Of a stretch of DNA of 64,000 nucleotides, positions 16,235 through 24,757 are shown one piece after another; position 1 is the stretch's first letter; each line of letters starts with the position of its first letter. A model generated the notes under the pieces. That model was not told where the DNA came from and ran no database searches. It saw only the letters and a list, made by a program, of their open reading frames with translations. This DNA is from Alkalimonas cellulosilytica (GTDB lineage Bacteria > Pseudomonadota > Gammaproteobacteria > Enterobacterales > Alteromonadaceae). The stretch is from positions 124,001 to 188,000 of the forward strand of contig NZ_JAUHLI010000006.1 of assembly GCF_036325985.1 (NCBI RefSeq), read 5' to 3'. Made by a program: the position numbers and the translations under genes.

Positions 16235-17044
16235 TTAGAGTGCGAAACTGGACCAGACCGGCGCATGATCTGACGGTTTTTCTATCCCACGAAGTTCGTA
16301 ATCGATACCGGACTCAGTGAGCAGACTGCTCAGTGACCTGGTGGCGAGTACTACATCAATGCGCAGTCCTCGATTGTCGACAAAGCCTTTTGAGCGGTAG
16401 TCAAACCAACTGTACTGCTCAGCTGTTTCTGGGTGCAACTGTCGGAAAGTATCGGTGAGTCCCCAACTTTTTAAGCGATGCAACCAGGCACGCTCCTCTG
16501 GCAGGAAAGAGGTCTTGCCTTCGCGTAACCAGCGTTTGGCATTGGCTTCACCAATACCGATATCCAGATCTTGTGGCGAAATATTGATGTCGCCGATCAC
16601 GGCCAGTAACTCATCCGGATTGTGGTGTGTTTCCAGATAGTGTTGTAAATCCGCATAAAACTTTTCTTTGGCAGGAAACTTGATAGGATGGCTGCGATTT
16701 TCACCCTGAGGAAAATAGCCATTTAACAAAGTCAGCTCACGGCCATCGCTGATAGCAAAGCGGCCAATAACCATGCGGCGTTGCGCATCTTGATCATCGG
16801 TTGGGAAACCATATTGTATCTTAAGTGCTGGTTTTTTGCTCAGAATAGCCACGCCGTAGTGGCCTTTTTGGCCAAAGTAATAGGCATGGTAGCCCATGGC
16901 CTCAACGGCACTCAGTGGAAACTCATCATCATGGACTTTGATTTCCTGCAAGCCAATCAGATCGGGCTGGTGCTTACTAATCAGTGCCTCAAGTTGGTGC
17001 AGGCGGGCTCTGATGCCATTGATATTAAATGATACAATCTTCAT
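16235..17044 (-). CDS. xthA: Exodeoxyribonuclease III
   Basis: A 269-residue AP endonuclease/3'-5' exonuclease of base-excision repair. It aligns along its whole length with E. coli XthA: SFNINGIRARLHQLEALI, LQEIKVHDDEFP with the metal-binding Glu, NGYFPQGENRSHPIKFP, GDINISPQDLDIGIGE, SWFDYRSKGFVDNRGLRID, and the terminal catalytic SDHAPVW. The start is ATG 17044. Confidence 0.96.
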   Translation of the reverse strand: MKIVSFNINGIRARLHQLEALISKHQPDLIGLQEIKVHDDEFPLSAVEAMGYHAYYFGQKGHYGVAILSKKPALKIQYGFPTDDQDAQRRMVIGRFAISDGRELTLLNGYFPQGENRSHPIKFPAKEKFYADLQHYLETHHNPDELLAVIGDINISPQDLDIGIGEANAKRWLREGKTSFLPEERAWLHRLKSWGLTDTFRQLHPETAEQYSWFDYRSKGFVDNRGLRIDVVLATRSLSSLLTESGIDYELRGIEKPSDHAPVWSSFAL

Positions 17045-17184
17045 GCTGGATTCGCTTTTGCTGTTGATTGAAAGGTTCAGTGGTTGATCTTACCATTGCA
17101 CAGAGCAGGGGTGAATGAAAGCTTGAGTGCCGCGGCAAAAATACCTATGCTGGCAGCAGTGAGTGACCGTGGTCAGCAGGTGCT

Positions 17185-17889
17185 ATGCTACAGCATTTTA
17201 ATACAGAGTTGAGTTATACCCTGGTGCGAAGTTCCAGGCGTAAACGATTGGCGCTGCAAGTAAAAAATGGTGCGTTATACGTAAGAGCAACTCCATTTTG
17301 CTGCCAGTCGCAGATCAATGCATTTATTCGCTTGAAGCTTGGCTGGATCCAGCTGCAGCTTTATCGACAGCAACAGCAATTGCAACACGTAAAATCCGAA
17401 GTCAGAGCGCAGGAACTACGCTTGCTTGATCAGCCAGTGCCACTGCAGAAACTAGTTGCCAGCAAATCCAGCTATCTGTTCGATGGTGAGCAGCTAACGG
17501 TTTTTTGTAGCCACCGTGTTCGGTCAGAGCGACAGCAACTGACCTACCAGCAGCAAATTGAGCTTTGGTACCAGCAACAGGCAATCGCCTGGATCGGGCC
17601 TCGTCTGGATTACTGGCAAGAGCGCATGCAATTGCGCTATCGGCGTTTCTTTGTGAAAGCCTGGCGGCGGCGTTGGGGCTGTTGCAATAGTGAGCTGGAG
17701 TTGGGGTTTAACTGGCATTTGATAAAAGCACCGGCCTGGGTCATTGATTATGTCCTGGTGCATGAGTTGGCGCATCTAAAGTGGATGGATCACTCAGCTA
17801 ACTTTTGGCAATTGGTCCGCAGTCATTATCCAGACGTCGAGGCGGCCAGGCATTGGTTGCAACAGCATCAGCTGTGGTTATTGAATTAA
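17185..17889 (+). CDS. YgjP-like zinc metallohydrolase
   Basis: A 234-residue protein of the YgjP/WLM-type metallopeptidase-like family (DUF45). The zinc site HELAHLKWMDHSANFW (HExxH-like HELAH plus a downstream His) is near the C-terminus, preceded by the typical RRWGCCNSELELGFNWHLIKAP and VIDYVLVHELAH. The N-terminal half begins with TLVRSSRRKRLALQVKNGALYVRAP-type residues. The substrate is unknown; the family is often annotated as a metal-dependent hydrolase. Nothing around it suggests a specific pathway. Confidence 0.88.
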   Translation: MLQHFNTELSYTLVRSSRRKRLALQVKNGALYVRATPFCCQSQINAFIRLKLGWIQLQLYRQQQQLQHVKSEVRAQELRLLDQPVPLQKLVASKSSYLFDGEQLTVFCSHRVRSERQQLTYQQQIELWYQQQAIAWIGPRLDYWQERMQLRYRRFFVKAWRRRWGCCNSELELGFNWHLIKAPAWVIDYVLVHELAHLKWMDHSANFWQLVRSHYPDVEAARHWLQQHQLWLLN

Positions 17890-17913
17890 AAAAAACCGGC
17901 CCAGAGGGCCGGT
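17886..17913 (-). terminator. Hairpin with T-tract on the minus strand, after the ygjP-like gene
   Basis: A perfect 8-bp stem ACCGGCCC/GGGCCGGT (17895-17902 and 17906-17913) has an 8-nt A-run on its left. Read on the minus strand this is a stem followed by a T-run, a classical terminator. No minus-strand gene ends here, so it may block antisense transcription entering ygjP; on the plus strand the hairpin lacks a T-tract. Confidence 0.6.
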
Positions 17914-18050
17914 AAGACAAACACAAGGACGAAACATAAGGACAAGTGAAGGCCACGCCTGGGAGAGATAGGCTCATCACTGCTAATGGATAAGACTGCA
18001 CCTTTTAAAAAAAATTCCATGAATACAAAAAAAATTTAAAAAGGCTCAAT

Positions 18051-18788
18051 ATGACTACCTTTGAACGCTTAACACAAATGATGTCTCTGCTGGATGTCAC
18101 CCGTTTACAACAGCCTGACAGCAATGCGCAAATGCAAAGCTGGTTATTGGCGATCTCAGAGTCTGCTTTTCATCCGGCAGCGGTTTGCTTGTACCCGGAG
18201 TACCTGCCGTTATTCACTCGCTTTCCTGCATTCCAAACAGCAGGCATTGCGGCTGCAACTGTGGTGAACTTTCCTTCAGGCCAACAAAGTGCTGATCAGG
18301 TCTGCCTGGAGATTGCGGCTGCTGTGTCTGATGGTGCTACTGAAATTGACTGTGTGTTGCCTTATCAGGAGCTAATGGCAGGACGGATTGGCAGTGTGAA
18401 AAGCTTTTTGCTGGATGTTCGTCAAGCCTGTGGTTCAACCCTGTTAAAGGTGATTATTGAAAGTGGCGAGTTAATCACTTGCCAGCAGGTTGCCAAAGCA
18501 ACCGAGTTGGTGATCGACAGTGGCGCTGATTTTGTCAAGTCTTCTACTGGCAAAGTACCGGTAGGCTTAACGGATGAGGCGGCTGAAGTCATGTTGACCG
18601 TGATTGCCGGTGCAGACCGGGCGGTGGGCTTTAAAGCCTCAGGTGGTGTTCGTACCATTGAACAGGGGTTGGCTTTTATGGAACAGTTTGAACGAATCAC
18701 CGGGCGCCAGGCGCAGCCCCAAAGTATGCGGCTGGGGGCAAGTACTCTGTTTCAAGAGTTATCTGCCCGGTTACAGCAGCGGGCTTAA
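18051..18788 (+). CDS. deoC: Deoxyribose-phosphate aldolase
   Basis: A 245-residue class I aldolase that splits 2-deoxyribose-5-phosphate into glyceraldehyde-3-phosphate and acetaldehyde in deoxynucleoside catabolism. The Schiff-base lysine lies in DFVKSSTGKVP and the second catalytic lysine in GFKASGGVRT. AAVCLYPEYLPLF and TEIDCVLPY are also family-typical. No deoABD genes adjoin, unlike the E. coli operon. The leader (17914-18050) is unusually long and contains a repeated AAGGAC, but I recognise no known riboswitch. The stop overlaps the convergent response-regulator gene by 4 nt. Confidence 0.94.
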   Translation: MTTFERLTQMMSLLDVTRLQQPDSNAQMQSWLLAISESAFHPAAVCLYPEYLPLFTRFPAFQTAGIAAATVVNFPSGQQSADQVCLEIAAAVSDGATEIDCVLPYQELMAGRIGSVKSFLLDVRQACGSTLLKVIIESGELITCQQVAKATELVIDSGADFVKSSTGKVPVGLTDEAAEVMLTVIAGADRAVGFKASGGVRTIEQGLAFMEQFERITGRQAQPQSMRLGASTLFQELSARLQQRA

Positions 18789-20422
18789 CGCCGGCGTTCG
18801 CTGGTTATTTTTTCAAAGCGGGACAACAGCTCCTGGTAGCGTACGCGGTGATGCTCTGGCAACGGCATGTGATCGACCACCCGAAAGGTTTTGCGGCAGC
18901 GTTCAAAAGCATCACCGGGTTTGCTGCGTTTAGTGTCATGCTGACTCAGCACTTGCAACAGGGACTGAATGTAGTTTAGTGCCGCACCGGTATTCATCGG
19001 TGCCAGCTCCAACGCCTGTTCAAACTGCCGGGCGGCTTCTACAAAGTTGCCACTTTTATACAATCGGATCCCTTCTTTGTTGCACTCGGCAAAGTGCGCT
19101 CTGCGCTCGCCGGTACTTTCGGTTTGCTGGCGCAAAATGGCACTTAACACTGGATTGGATAAGGTGCTGGCAGGCAACCGCTGTTTTAAGGTTTCAGCTT
19201 CTTCGTACTCACCAATCTGGTTCAGCAGTAAGACTGCATCAGCCAGGCTGTGTTCCTGGTCTGTTAGTAGATCGGCGACCGTTGCATAGGTCCGTTTAGC
19301 CTGAAACTGTTGGCCGCTTAATGACTCCAGCCGTGCCTGACATAAGACTTCAAAAAGATCGAAATCAATATCCCGGATCATGCTTTCATCCAAGCGAGCC
19401 CGCTGCAGAGCGATCAAGGTTTCTTGCTGGTAACGGTTTTTCTGTTGTGGATCCTCGGCTTCCATAGCCGCTTCAATGACGGTGCGAATGTAGTTTTGTA
19501 AATGGATCACATCTTGCTTCAGCGAACGCCGGGTAATTTCGTACAGCTGCTTGCTGGCCGTGACCTGCTGTGGTGTATCGTGCAGTGCCCGGGCGATATC
19601 CATCACCAAATACTGACGTTTAATGGAGTGTGGAGCAATTTCAGCCGCTTGTTGAATGGCTTTCAGCGCATCCTCAGGCGCACTGAGTGCCATATAGCAT
19701 TTCGCTTTCAAATCGAGCGCTTCTGCAAAGTAGCGATTTGTCTCAAGGGCTTCATCACAAAGTGCCAGGCACTCGTCATAGGCTTGACGCTCAAAACAGA
19801 TATGGGCTTGCAGTACCAGAGCCCAGCCACTGCGATGTTGTTGCAGATTCTGGGTGAGTACTTGCTCTGCACTATCGAGTTGCTGCTGTTTAATCAGGGT
19901 TTCTGCCAGTACGCGTTTGCAAAACTGCTGGTAGCGTCCGGCCTGACTGATCTCATGCTGGCAGTGTTCAATCACCTGGTCATACTGCTCGTCATGCATG
20001 GCTTGATACAAGGGTTTGAGCTGTTGTTTTTTTTGCTGAATTTTCTGGATCCGGCTGCGAAGGACACGCTGAGAGAAAGGTTTAATCAGGTAGTCATCGG
20101 GCTCCAGCTCAACGGCACTCATGACCATGGGCACGGTATTTTCACTGGTGACAATCATAAAAATACTGCTGGGTTTAAGCAGCTTTTTCTCCCGTAAATC
20201 TTCCAACAACTGCTTGCCATTTTTGCCGGTGCCCAGATGGTAATCGACAAAAAGCACATCGTAGTCCATGTTAATGCACTTGGCTAAGGCTTGCTCACCT
20301 GTCAGGGCGAAGGCGACATTGGTCGCACCCATCGAATAGAGGATGCCTTTAAACATCAACTGAAATGAACGTTGGTCATCAACAATCAAAACCCGTAGGT
20401 TTTCAAGTGCTTTACTTTCCAT
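18785..20422 (-). CDS. Response regulator with a C-terminal TPR-like helical region
   Basis: A protein of about 545 residues. The N-terminal CheY-like receiver (residues 8-130) has VLIVDDQRSF, the phospho-acceptor Asp in DVLFVDYHLG, the Thr/Ser switch in MIVTSENT and the KPF lysine in DDYLIKPFS. The rest is a long helical repeat region with TPR-like units such as AEALDLKAKCYMALSAPEDALKAIQQAA and NFVEAARQFEQALELAPMNTG. There is no DNA-binding or enzymatic output domain, so output is probably by protein contact. The frame opens at 20482, but ATG 20422 (MESKALENLRVLIVDD) fits the receiver better. No cognate kinase is adjacent. Confidence 0.88.
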   Translation of the reverse strand: MESKALENLRVLIVDDQRSFQLMFKGILYSMGATNVAFALTGEQALAKCINMDYDVLFVDYHLGTGKNGKQLLEDLREKKLLKPSSIFMIVTSENTVPMVMSAVELEPDDYLIKPFSQRVLRSRIQKIQQKKQQLKPLYQAMHDEQYDQVIEHCQHEISQAGRYQQFCKRVLAETLIKQQQLDSAEQVLTQNLQQHRSGWALVLQAHICFERQAYDECLALCDEALETNRYFAEALDLKAKCYMALSAPEDALKAIQQAAEIAPHSIKRQYLVMDIARALHDTPQQVTASKQLYEITRRSLKQDVIHLQNYIRTVIEAAMEAEDPQQKNRYQQETLIALQRARLDESMIRDIDFDLFEVLCQARLESLSGQQFQAKRTYATVADLLTDQEHSLADAVLLLNQIGEYEEAETLKQRLPASTLSNPVLSAILRQQTESTGERRAHFAECNKEGIRLYKSGNFVEAARQFEQALELAPMNTGAALNYIQSLLQVLSQHDTKRSKPGDAFERCRKTFRVVDHMPLPEHHRVRYQELLSRFEKITSERRR

Positions 20423-20510
20423 TACAACAACAGAGTTGAAACGACATAGGTTAAGTGTCAGTAAAATAACGGGGGATAGCAAGAAAAATACGAATTGGAT
20501 ACAGGAAAAG

Positions 20511-20595
<85 letters not shown>

Positions 20596-20608
20596 ACACA
20601 AGGCCTGC

Positions 20609-20636
20609 ATCATACCAAAAAATACTTTGATGTAAA
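20609..20636 (-). promoter_or_regulatory. Sigma-70 promoter of tRNA-Tyr
   Basis: On the minus strand, TTTACA (20631-20636) and TATGAT (20609-20614) are separated by 16 nt. The -10 box ends 13 nt before the mature tRNA 5' end. The discriminator after the -10 box is GC-rich (GCAGGCC), as in stringently controlled stable-RNA promoters. Confidence 0.75.
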
Positions 20637-20703
20637 GGCGCACTCTTCATTTATTTGTTTGTTTGCCGATAAAGTCAGCAAGCGCAATTTTGGAACTGTA
20701 TCC

Positions 20704-21171
20704 ATGTTGATTCATGAGTGGCAAATTGGCCCTAAAATGAACGAGGCTCTTCACAAGCAGCAGCCTGCTGATTTTCGGTTGTGGCGGGCCATGCTATCTG
20801 CTGCGGTTGAAGAGCAAGCTGCTTTCGTGCTGAAGCAAGCAAAAAACGAAACCGCTGTGCGCTCGCTAAGGCAAATCCTGGGTGTGCAGGCAGCAAGGCC
20901 GTTTAACTGGCAAGCTGGCGATCAGACCAGCAGTCACTTATGCAGCAAAGCCATACAGCAAAGTTTTACCCAAATTCGTTTGCAGCAACAACTTACTCCT
21001 TTGCCCTGGGTGCTAAAAGACGATGCCAGCAAGCTGGAACCACGGGTCGCGGATAACCTGGATTTGCACAGCCGCCGCCGGTTGTATCAAGTTGAGATGG
21101 AACCGGTAGCAGCGGATGCCACAGCTTTGTATGAGGTGCTGCAAAAGTTAGACAATCAGGCCGCAGCCTGA
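20704..21171 (+). CDS. VC2046/SO_2500 family protein
   Basis: A 155-residue protein of unknown function with the pattern of the VC2046/SO_2500 family: IHEWQIGPKMNEALHKQQPADFRLWRAMLSAAVEEQAAF near the start, and a C-terminal EPRVADNLDLHSRRRLYQ segment. The frame is open from 20659 (TTG), but ATG 20704 has GGAA upstream and starts at the conserved region. It overlaps the convergent ychJ-like gene by 16 nt. Family recognition is from memory of the motif. Confidence 0.7.
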   Translation: MLIHEWQIGPKMNEALHKQQPADFRLWRAMLSAAVEEQAAFVLKQAKNETAVRSLRQILGVQAARPFNWQAGDQTSSHLCSKAIQQSFTQIRLQQQLTPLPWVLKDDASKLEPRVADNLDLHSRRRLYQVEMEPVAADATALYEVLQKLDNQAAA

Positions 21172-21650
21172 CCAGAAGGTTGATGTGGCAAACAAGATTT
21201 AAACTTACGACCACTGCCACAGGGACAAGGATCATTGCGGCCAATTTTTTGTGTCGCAAGCTCAGTTACATCGCCACTGCTATAGAGCCAGCAGCCTTGC
21301 TGGTTCTTAAAGCGGGATAATTCACGAAAGCTGTGCAATTGGTGGCCAAGTAAGTAGCTTACCTGAAAGTGGACATGCCCCTCATTTGCAGTTTGAGTCA
21401 ACTTTGGCAGGGGCAGGATTTGCAAACCTACAAAGTGAGCATGATGCACAAAGTCATGCAGCTGCTCAGGGCTTTGCTCTGCCTGAAGTGCTGCGACGCA
21501 ACTGTGCTGTAAATAGCTGAGATCCTGACAACAAAATGCACTATAGCGCGAGCGCATTAACTGTTCACAGCTTTCTGGTTGCTGCTGCCCTTTATGGTAA
21601 GGCTGACAGCAACTGTTGTAACTTACATTCGATCCACAATAACACAGCAT
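21156..21650 (-). CDS. YchJ family SEC-C zinc-binding protein
   Basis: A 164-residue YchJ/UPF0225 protein. A cysteine cluster opens the protein (CYCGSNVSYNSCCQPYHKG), followed by the NTF2-like core (LMRSRYSAFCCQDLSYLQHS) and a C-terminal SEC-C motif (RNDPCPCGSGRKFKSCLPH) that binds zinc. Function is unknown. The start is ATG 21650. It overlaps the VC2046-family gene tail to tail. Confidence 0.9.
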   Translation of the reverse strand: MLCYCGSNVSYNSCCQPYHKGQQQPESCEQLMRSRYSAFCCQDLSYLQHSCVAALQAEQSPEQLHDFVHHAHFVGLQILPLPKLTQTANEGHVHFQVSYLLGHQLHSFRELSRFKNQQGCWLYSSGDVTELATQKIGRNDPCPCGSGRKFKSCLPHQPSGQAAA

Positions 21651-21688
21651 GGGTTCAGGGCTTTATTGATCGTTGTTGCTGTTGCCTG

Positions 21689-22102
21689 TTAGTGGCACCA
21701 GCTGGTATCTGTTGCTACACAGTATACTGTACAGCCACAGCATTCGGCCAGTACGGCGAGCTCCTGAGACTGTTGCAGATCGGTCAGCTCAGCAAAGTTG
21801 ATAATGCAACTGCAGGTACCGGCCAGAATGGCTTTCTTTAAGGTACCGGCCAAGTCCTGAATCTGTTTGCGATGGATCAGTAAAATTCGATTTTGCTGCA
21901 GTGCTTCCATTTCTATCAGCATTTTCAATGAGGCTGTTTCGGGTGCAAGGATTAAAGTCCAGCCCCTGGCATGCTGATGCTGCTCCAACAGCTCGTTCAG
22001 GTACTGGCTAGCTTGTTGCTCAGCCGTATTGATACAGTAATGCAAACCAGGCTGGTTGCTGATAGCCACTGGGGCTTGCTTACGACTTTGTGCTGAACTC
22101 AT
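21689..22102 (-). CDS. SulA-like SOS cell-division inhibitor
   Basis: A 137-residue protein resembling the SulA core: GWTLILAPETASLKMLIEMEAL, then NRILLIHRKQIQDLAGTLKKAILAGTCSCIINFAELTD corresponds to the SulA stretch that includes the LRTGNYSVVIGW region. E. coli SulA (169 residues) binds FtsZ and stops division during DNA damage. The call rests on this weak similarity plus promoter evidence: two LexA-type operators immediately upstream, and an AGGAG ribosome-binding site 7 nt before the ATG. The gene is shorter than E. coli sulA at its N-terminus. FtsZ inhibition is inferred, not seen. Confidence 0.7.
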   Translation of the reverse strand: MSSAQSRKQAPVAISNQPGLHYCINTAEQQASQYLNELLEQHQHARGWTLILAPETASLKMLIEMEALQQNRILLIHRKQIQDLAGTLKKAILAGTCSCIINFAELTDLQQSQELAVLAECCGCTVYCVATDTSWCH

Positions 22103-22114
22103 ACTAACTCCTAA

Positions 22115-22145
22115 CTGTTGTTATATACAGTGTATGCATATACAG
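22115..22145 (-). promoter_or_regulatory. Tandem LexA operators (SOS boxes)
   Basis: Box 1 (22115-22130) reads CTGTTGTTATATACAG, a perfect CTGT-N8-ACAG. Box 2 (22130-22145) reads GTGTATGCATATACAG, one mismatch from consensus. They share one base and lie 12-43 nt upstream of the SulA-like ATG, where LexA would cover the promoter. Confidence 0.85.
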
Positions 22146-22184
22146 TAGTTTGCTGCTGATGATAAATCAAGCATTTTTTTTAGT

Positions 22185-22673
22185 TCAGTACATTTTTCTG
22201 TCTTCGATGCTTTCGAAGCGTTCAGCGGCAAGCTCAGTCGCTTGTTGCAACTTGTCTGGTGTCATTTTACTTTGTAACGAGCGCACCAACTCAGCAGCAG
22301 ATGGGTCGCGCTGTATGGCGGCCAGCAGCAGCCAGCAATATGCATGCTTAATCGAGGCAGGCAGGCCGAGGCCCTTAATGTACATCAGGCCAAAATAATA
22401 CTGCGCTTTGGCATGCCCTAACATGGCTGCTTGCCGGAACTGCCTGGCAGCCAATGGGAAGTCTTTACTGGCGTAGGCTTTTAAAGCGCTGGTAAAAATG
22501 GTAGCGCTCATTTCGACTGAGGCAGATCCTTGCAACAAGGATGGCAATAAGATGCCGCTGTCTTTCAGGATGGCGTTCAGTAACTGCTGATGTTCGAGCA
22601 GTTTATCTTCCAGCTCTGCGAGCGTCATTTTTTTTGTTGCCGCTAAGTGTTGGCGGCCGGTTTTAAACGTCAT
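22185..22673 (-). CDS. Sel1-repeat protein
   Basis: A 162-residue protein whose central part has Sel1-like/TPR-like repeats: DFPLAARQFRQAAMLGHAKAQYYFGLMYIKGLGLPASIKHAYCWLLLAAIQ. The N-terminus is a polar helix (MTLAELEDKLLEHQQLLNAIL); no signal peptide is visible, so it is probably cytosolic. Such repeats mediate protein contacts; the partner is unknown. It is co-directional with the SulA-like gene but separated by the SOS operators, so it is probably not under the same promoter. Confidence 0.78.
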   Translation of the reverse strand: MTFKTGRQHLAATKKMTLAELEDKLLEHQQLLNAILKDSGILLPSLLQGSASVEMSATIFTSALKAYASKDFPLAARQFRQAAMLGHAKAQYYFGLMYIKGLGLPASIKHAYCWLLLAAIQRDPSAAELVRSLQSKMTPDKLQQATELAAERFESIEDRKMY

Positions 22674-22888
22674 GTGTGATCTCGAGCCTTAATTGCTTAT
22701 CCATTCAAACAGGGTGTGGTCACAGCTATCATTGGCTAAGGCAAGCATAAACTCTGCCAGAATTCTTAATCATTGAGTGTAGCTTGGCTGCTGTGCGATG
22801 CATAAACAGAAAATCTGCACTGGCTGGACCAATTTCTCTAAAAACTAAGGTAGACTTGTCGGGTTTTGCACAAAACCAATGGATAGTT

Positions 22889-23599
22889 ATGTTTTTGACT
22901 CCTTATATTAATCAGCAGGCCGGTGAGTTCAGCTTTAGCCGGCATCAGGCAAGTACTTTCGCTAAAAAAATAGCCGGTGACTTTAATCCATTGCATGATG
23001 AAGATGCCAAACGATTTTGTGTGCCTGGTGATCTGATGTTTTCCTGGCTGTTAAGCCAGTATGGTATCAGCGAGCGTCTGACTTGTACCTTCGCTGGGAT
23101 GGTCGCGGCGGATGTCTGGTTGCATTTTGAGCAGGAAGGCGCCGAGATCCGTATTTGTGATCGTGATGGGAAAATCTACCTGTCCCTAAATCAGCAAGGG
23201 GCTGTTAGTAAAGATTTAGCGTTAATCGAGGCTATTGCCACCGATTATGTCCAGTTCTCTGGTAAAAACTTCCCTCATATTTTGCATCCTTTGATGCAGC
23301 AGCAGCAGGTGATGATCCATCCACAGCGGCCAATGGTGATTTATGAGAGCATGGCATTGGAATTGACCGAGTTGCCGTCCTGCCTGCCCCAGCTAGCTTT
23401 GTCTGATGCCAGCCTGGAAGTGTCCGGTAAGCGCGGTAGCGCTTTGCTTGACTTTAGCCTGGCTTGTGATGGCCACTCGATTGGCCAAGGCCGGAAGCGT
23501 ATGATTTTAAGCAACTTGTCGCCTTATGATGCTCCCAGCATGGAGGCCATGATTGCAGAATACAACCGGCGTAAAGCGGCTTTTGCCGCCGCCTGTTAG
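22889..23599 (+). CDS. DUF3581 family protein
   Basis: A 236-residue protein of DUF3581, a family of unknown function in Alteromonadales and Vibrionales. FSRHQASTFAKKIAGDFNPLHDEDAKRFCVPGDLMFSWLLSQYG is typical and resembles hot-dog-fold MaoC-like hydratase entry motifs (GDFNPLHDEDAKRF). The frame is open from 22784, but ATG 22889 has GGATAG upstream and starts at the conserved region. A hydratase-like or thioesterase-like fold is an inference. It overlaps wecA tail to tail by 4 nt. Confidence 0.8.
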   Translation: MFLTPYINQQAGEFSFSRHQASTFAKKIAGDFNPLHDEDAKRFCVPGDLMFSWLLSQYGISERLTCTFAGMVAADVWLHFEQEGAEIRICDRDGKIYLSLNQQGAVSKDLALIEAIATDYVQFSGKNFPHILHPLMQQQQVMIHPQRPMVIYESMALELTELPSCLPQLALSDASLEVSGKRGSALLDFSLACDGHSIGQGRKRMILSNLSPYDAPSMEAMIAEYNRRKAAFAAAC

Positions 23600-24648
23600 C
23601 GCTGAGGCCGACGACGAAGCGCGGACACAATACGCCAGACATGCGATAGTACATAGTAATAACCAGCACCCAGCAGCAAAAACAACAGCAAGACAAGGAA
23701 GTCAGGCAACAACAGGTATTCAGCCAGTGCACCAATACTGGCGGCGGTACCGGCCAGACCAACGATAAACAGCAATGCATGGCGTGGACCAAGCCCGAGG
23801 CGTAATGAAATATGATGCAAATGCTCACGGTCGGCTTTAAAAGGTGACTGCCCTTTACGAATGCGCCGGAGCATGATGACGGCCATATCCAGCAATGGAA
23901 TAGCAATGATCCACAAGGCCGTTACCGGACGAAAGCTGCTGGCCGCGCTCTGGCTGCCTTGCAGCAACAGCCAGATCACGGTCAGGCCGATCAGCATACT
24001 CCCTGCATCGCCAAGGAATACTTTACGCAAGCCAAACCACTGTAAATTTGCTGCCAGGTAAGGGAGTAGGGCGACCATCATTAAGATGGGTAACACAGCG
24101 ATATCTTGCTGCCCCCACATCAGCATAAAAAAGGTCAAAGCCAGCATGGTTAACAGGCTCAGACTGCCAGCCAGACCATCAATGCCATCCGTCATATTAA
24201 ATGCATTGATAGCGGCAATCACCGCAATGATGGTGAGTGGTGGTCCGAACCAGCCGAGTTCTACCGGCCCGAAGCCAAACAAGTTACCAAGGTGAGCCAG
24301 GTGCAAATCCAGCAGCCACATCATGGCAATAGCCACCAGACACTGCACGATAAGCCGCAACGAAACTGACAGATCCAGCGCATCATCGAATGCACCCAGC
24401 ACTACAATCACGAAAGCGCAGCCGATAAAGGCCCAATGCTGCATCTGGCTGGCGTCTGCCACCAGCAATCCAGCAGCAACACCAGCAAAAACAGCTAACC
24501 CACCAATAAGTGGTACCTTGCCCTGATGCTGTTTGCGGCCCTTGGGTATATCCAGCAGACCAATGCGTTGCGCCAATGGCAACAAGGCTTTTAAAGCCAG
24601 AGCCGTGATCAAAAAGCAACAAATAACCGGCCAGAACAGCGAATACAT
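23596..24648 (-). CDS. wecA: Undecaprenyl-phosphate GlcNAc-1-phosphate transferase (WecA-like)
   Basis: A 350-residue polytopic enzyme of the MraY/WecA family, about 10-11 transmembrane helices, that moves a sugar-1-phosphate from a UDP-sugar onto undecaprenyl phosphate to begin O-antigen or other polymer synthesis. Catalytic motifs are present: GAFDDALDLS (DDxxD-type), NAFNMTDGIDGLAG, FLGDAGSMLIG, and the DREHLHHISLRLGLG histidine motif that marks WecA-type enzymes. AGGA lies upstream of the ATG. It is divergent from the glycosyltransferase operon and supplies a plausible lipid-linked primer for it. GlcNAc specificity is inferred from the family. Confidence 0.93.
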   Translation of the reverse strand: MYSLFWPVICCFLITALALKALLPLAQRIGLLDIPKGRKQHQGKVPLIGGLAVFAGVAAGLLVADASQMQHWAFIGCAFVIVVLGAFDDALDLSVSLRLIVQCLVAIAMMWLLDLHLAHLGNLFGFGPVELGWFGPPLTIIAVIAAINAFNMTDGIDGLAGSLSLLTMLALTFFMLMWGQQDIAVLPILMMVALLPYLAANLQWFGLRKVFLGDAGSMLIGLTVIWLLLQGSQSAASSFRPVTALWIIAIPLLDMAVIMLRRIRKGQSPFKADREHLHHISLRLGLGPRHALLFIVGLAGTAASIGALAEYLLLPDFLVLLLFLLLGAGYYYVLSHVWRIVSALRRRPQR

Positions 24649-24757
24649 ACGTATCCTTTTTTGTTATGCTGAGCAATAAGTTAGAATTCAGCTTACAGTC
24701 ATTCAGCTTGCGCTAGGCTGAACAAACGATAAAATTCCCGACGTATGAGATAGATTG

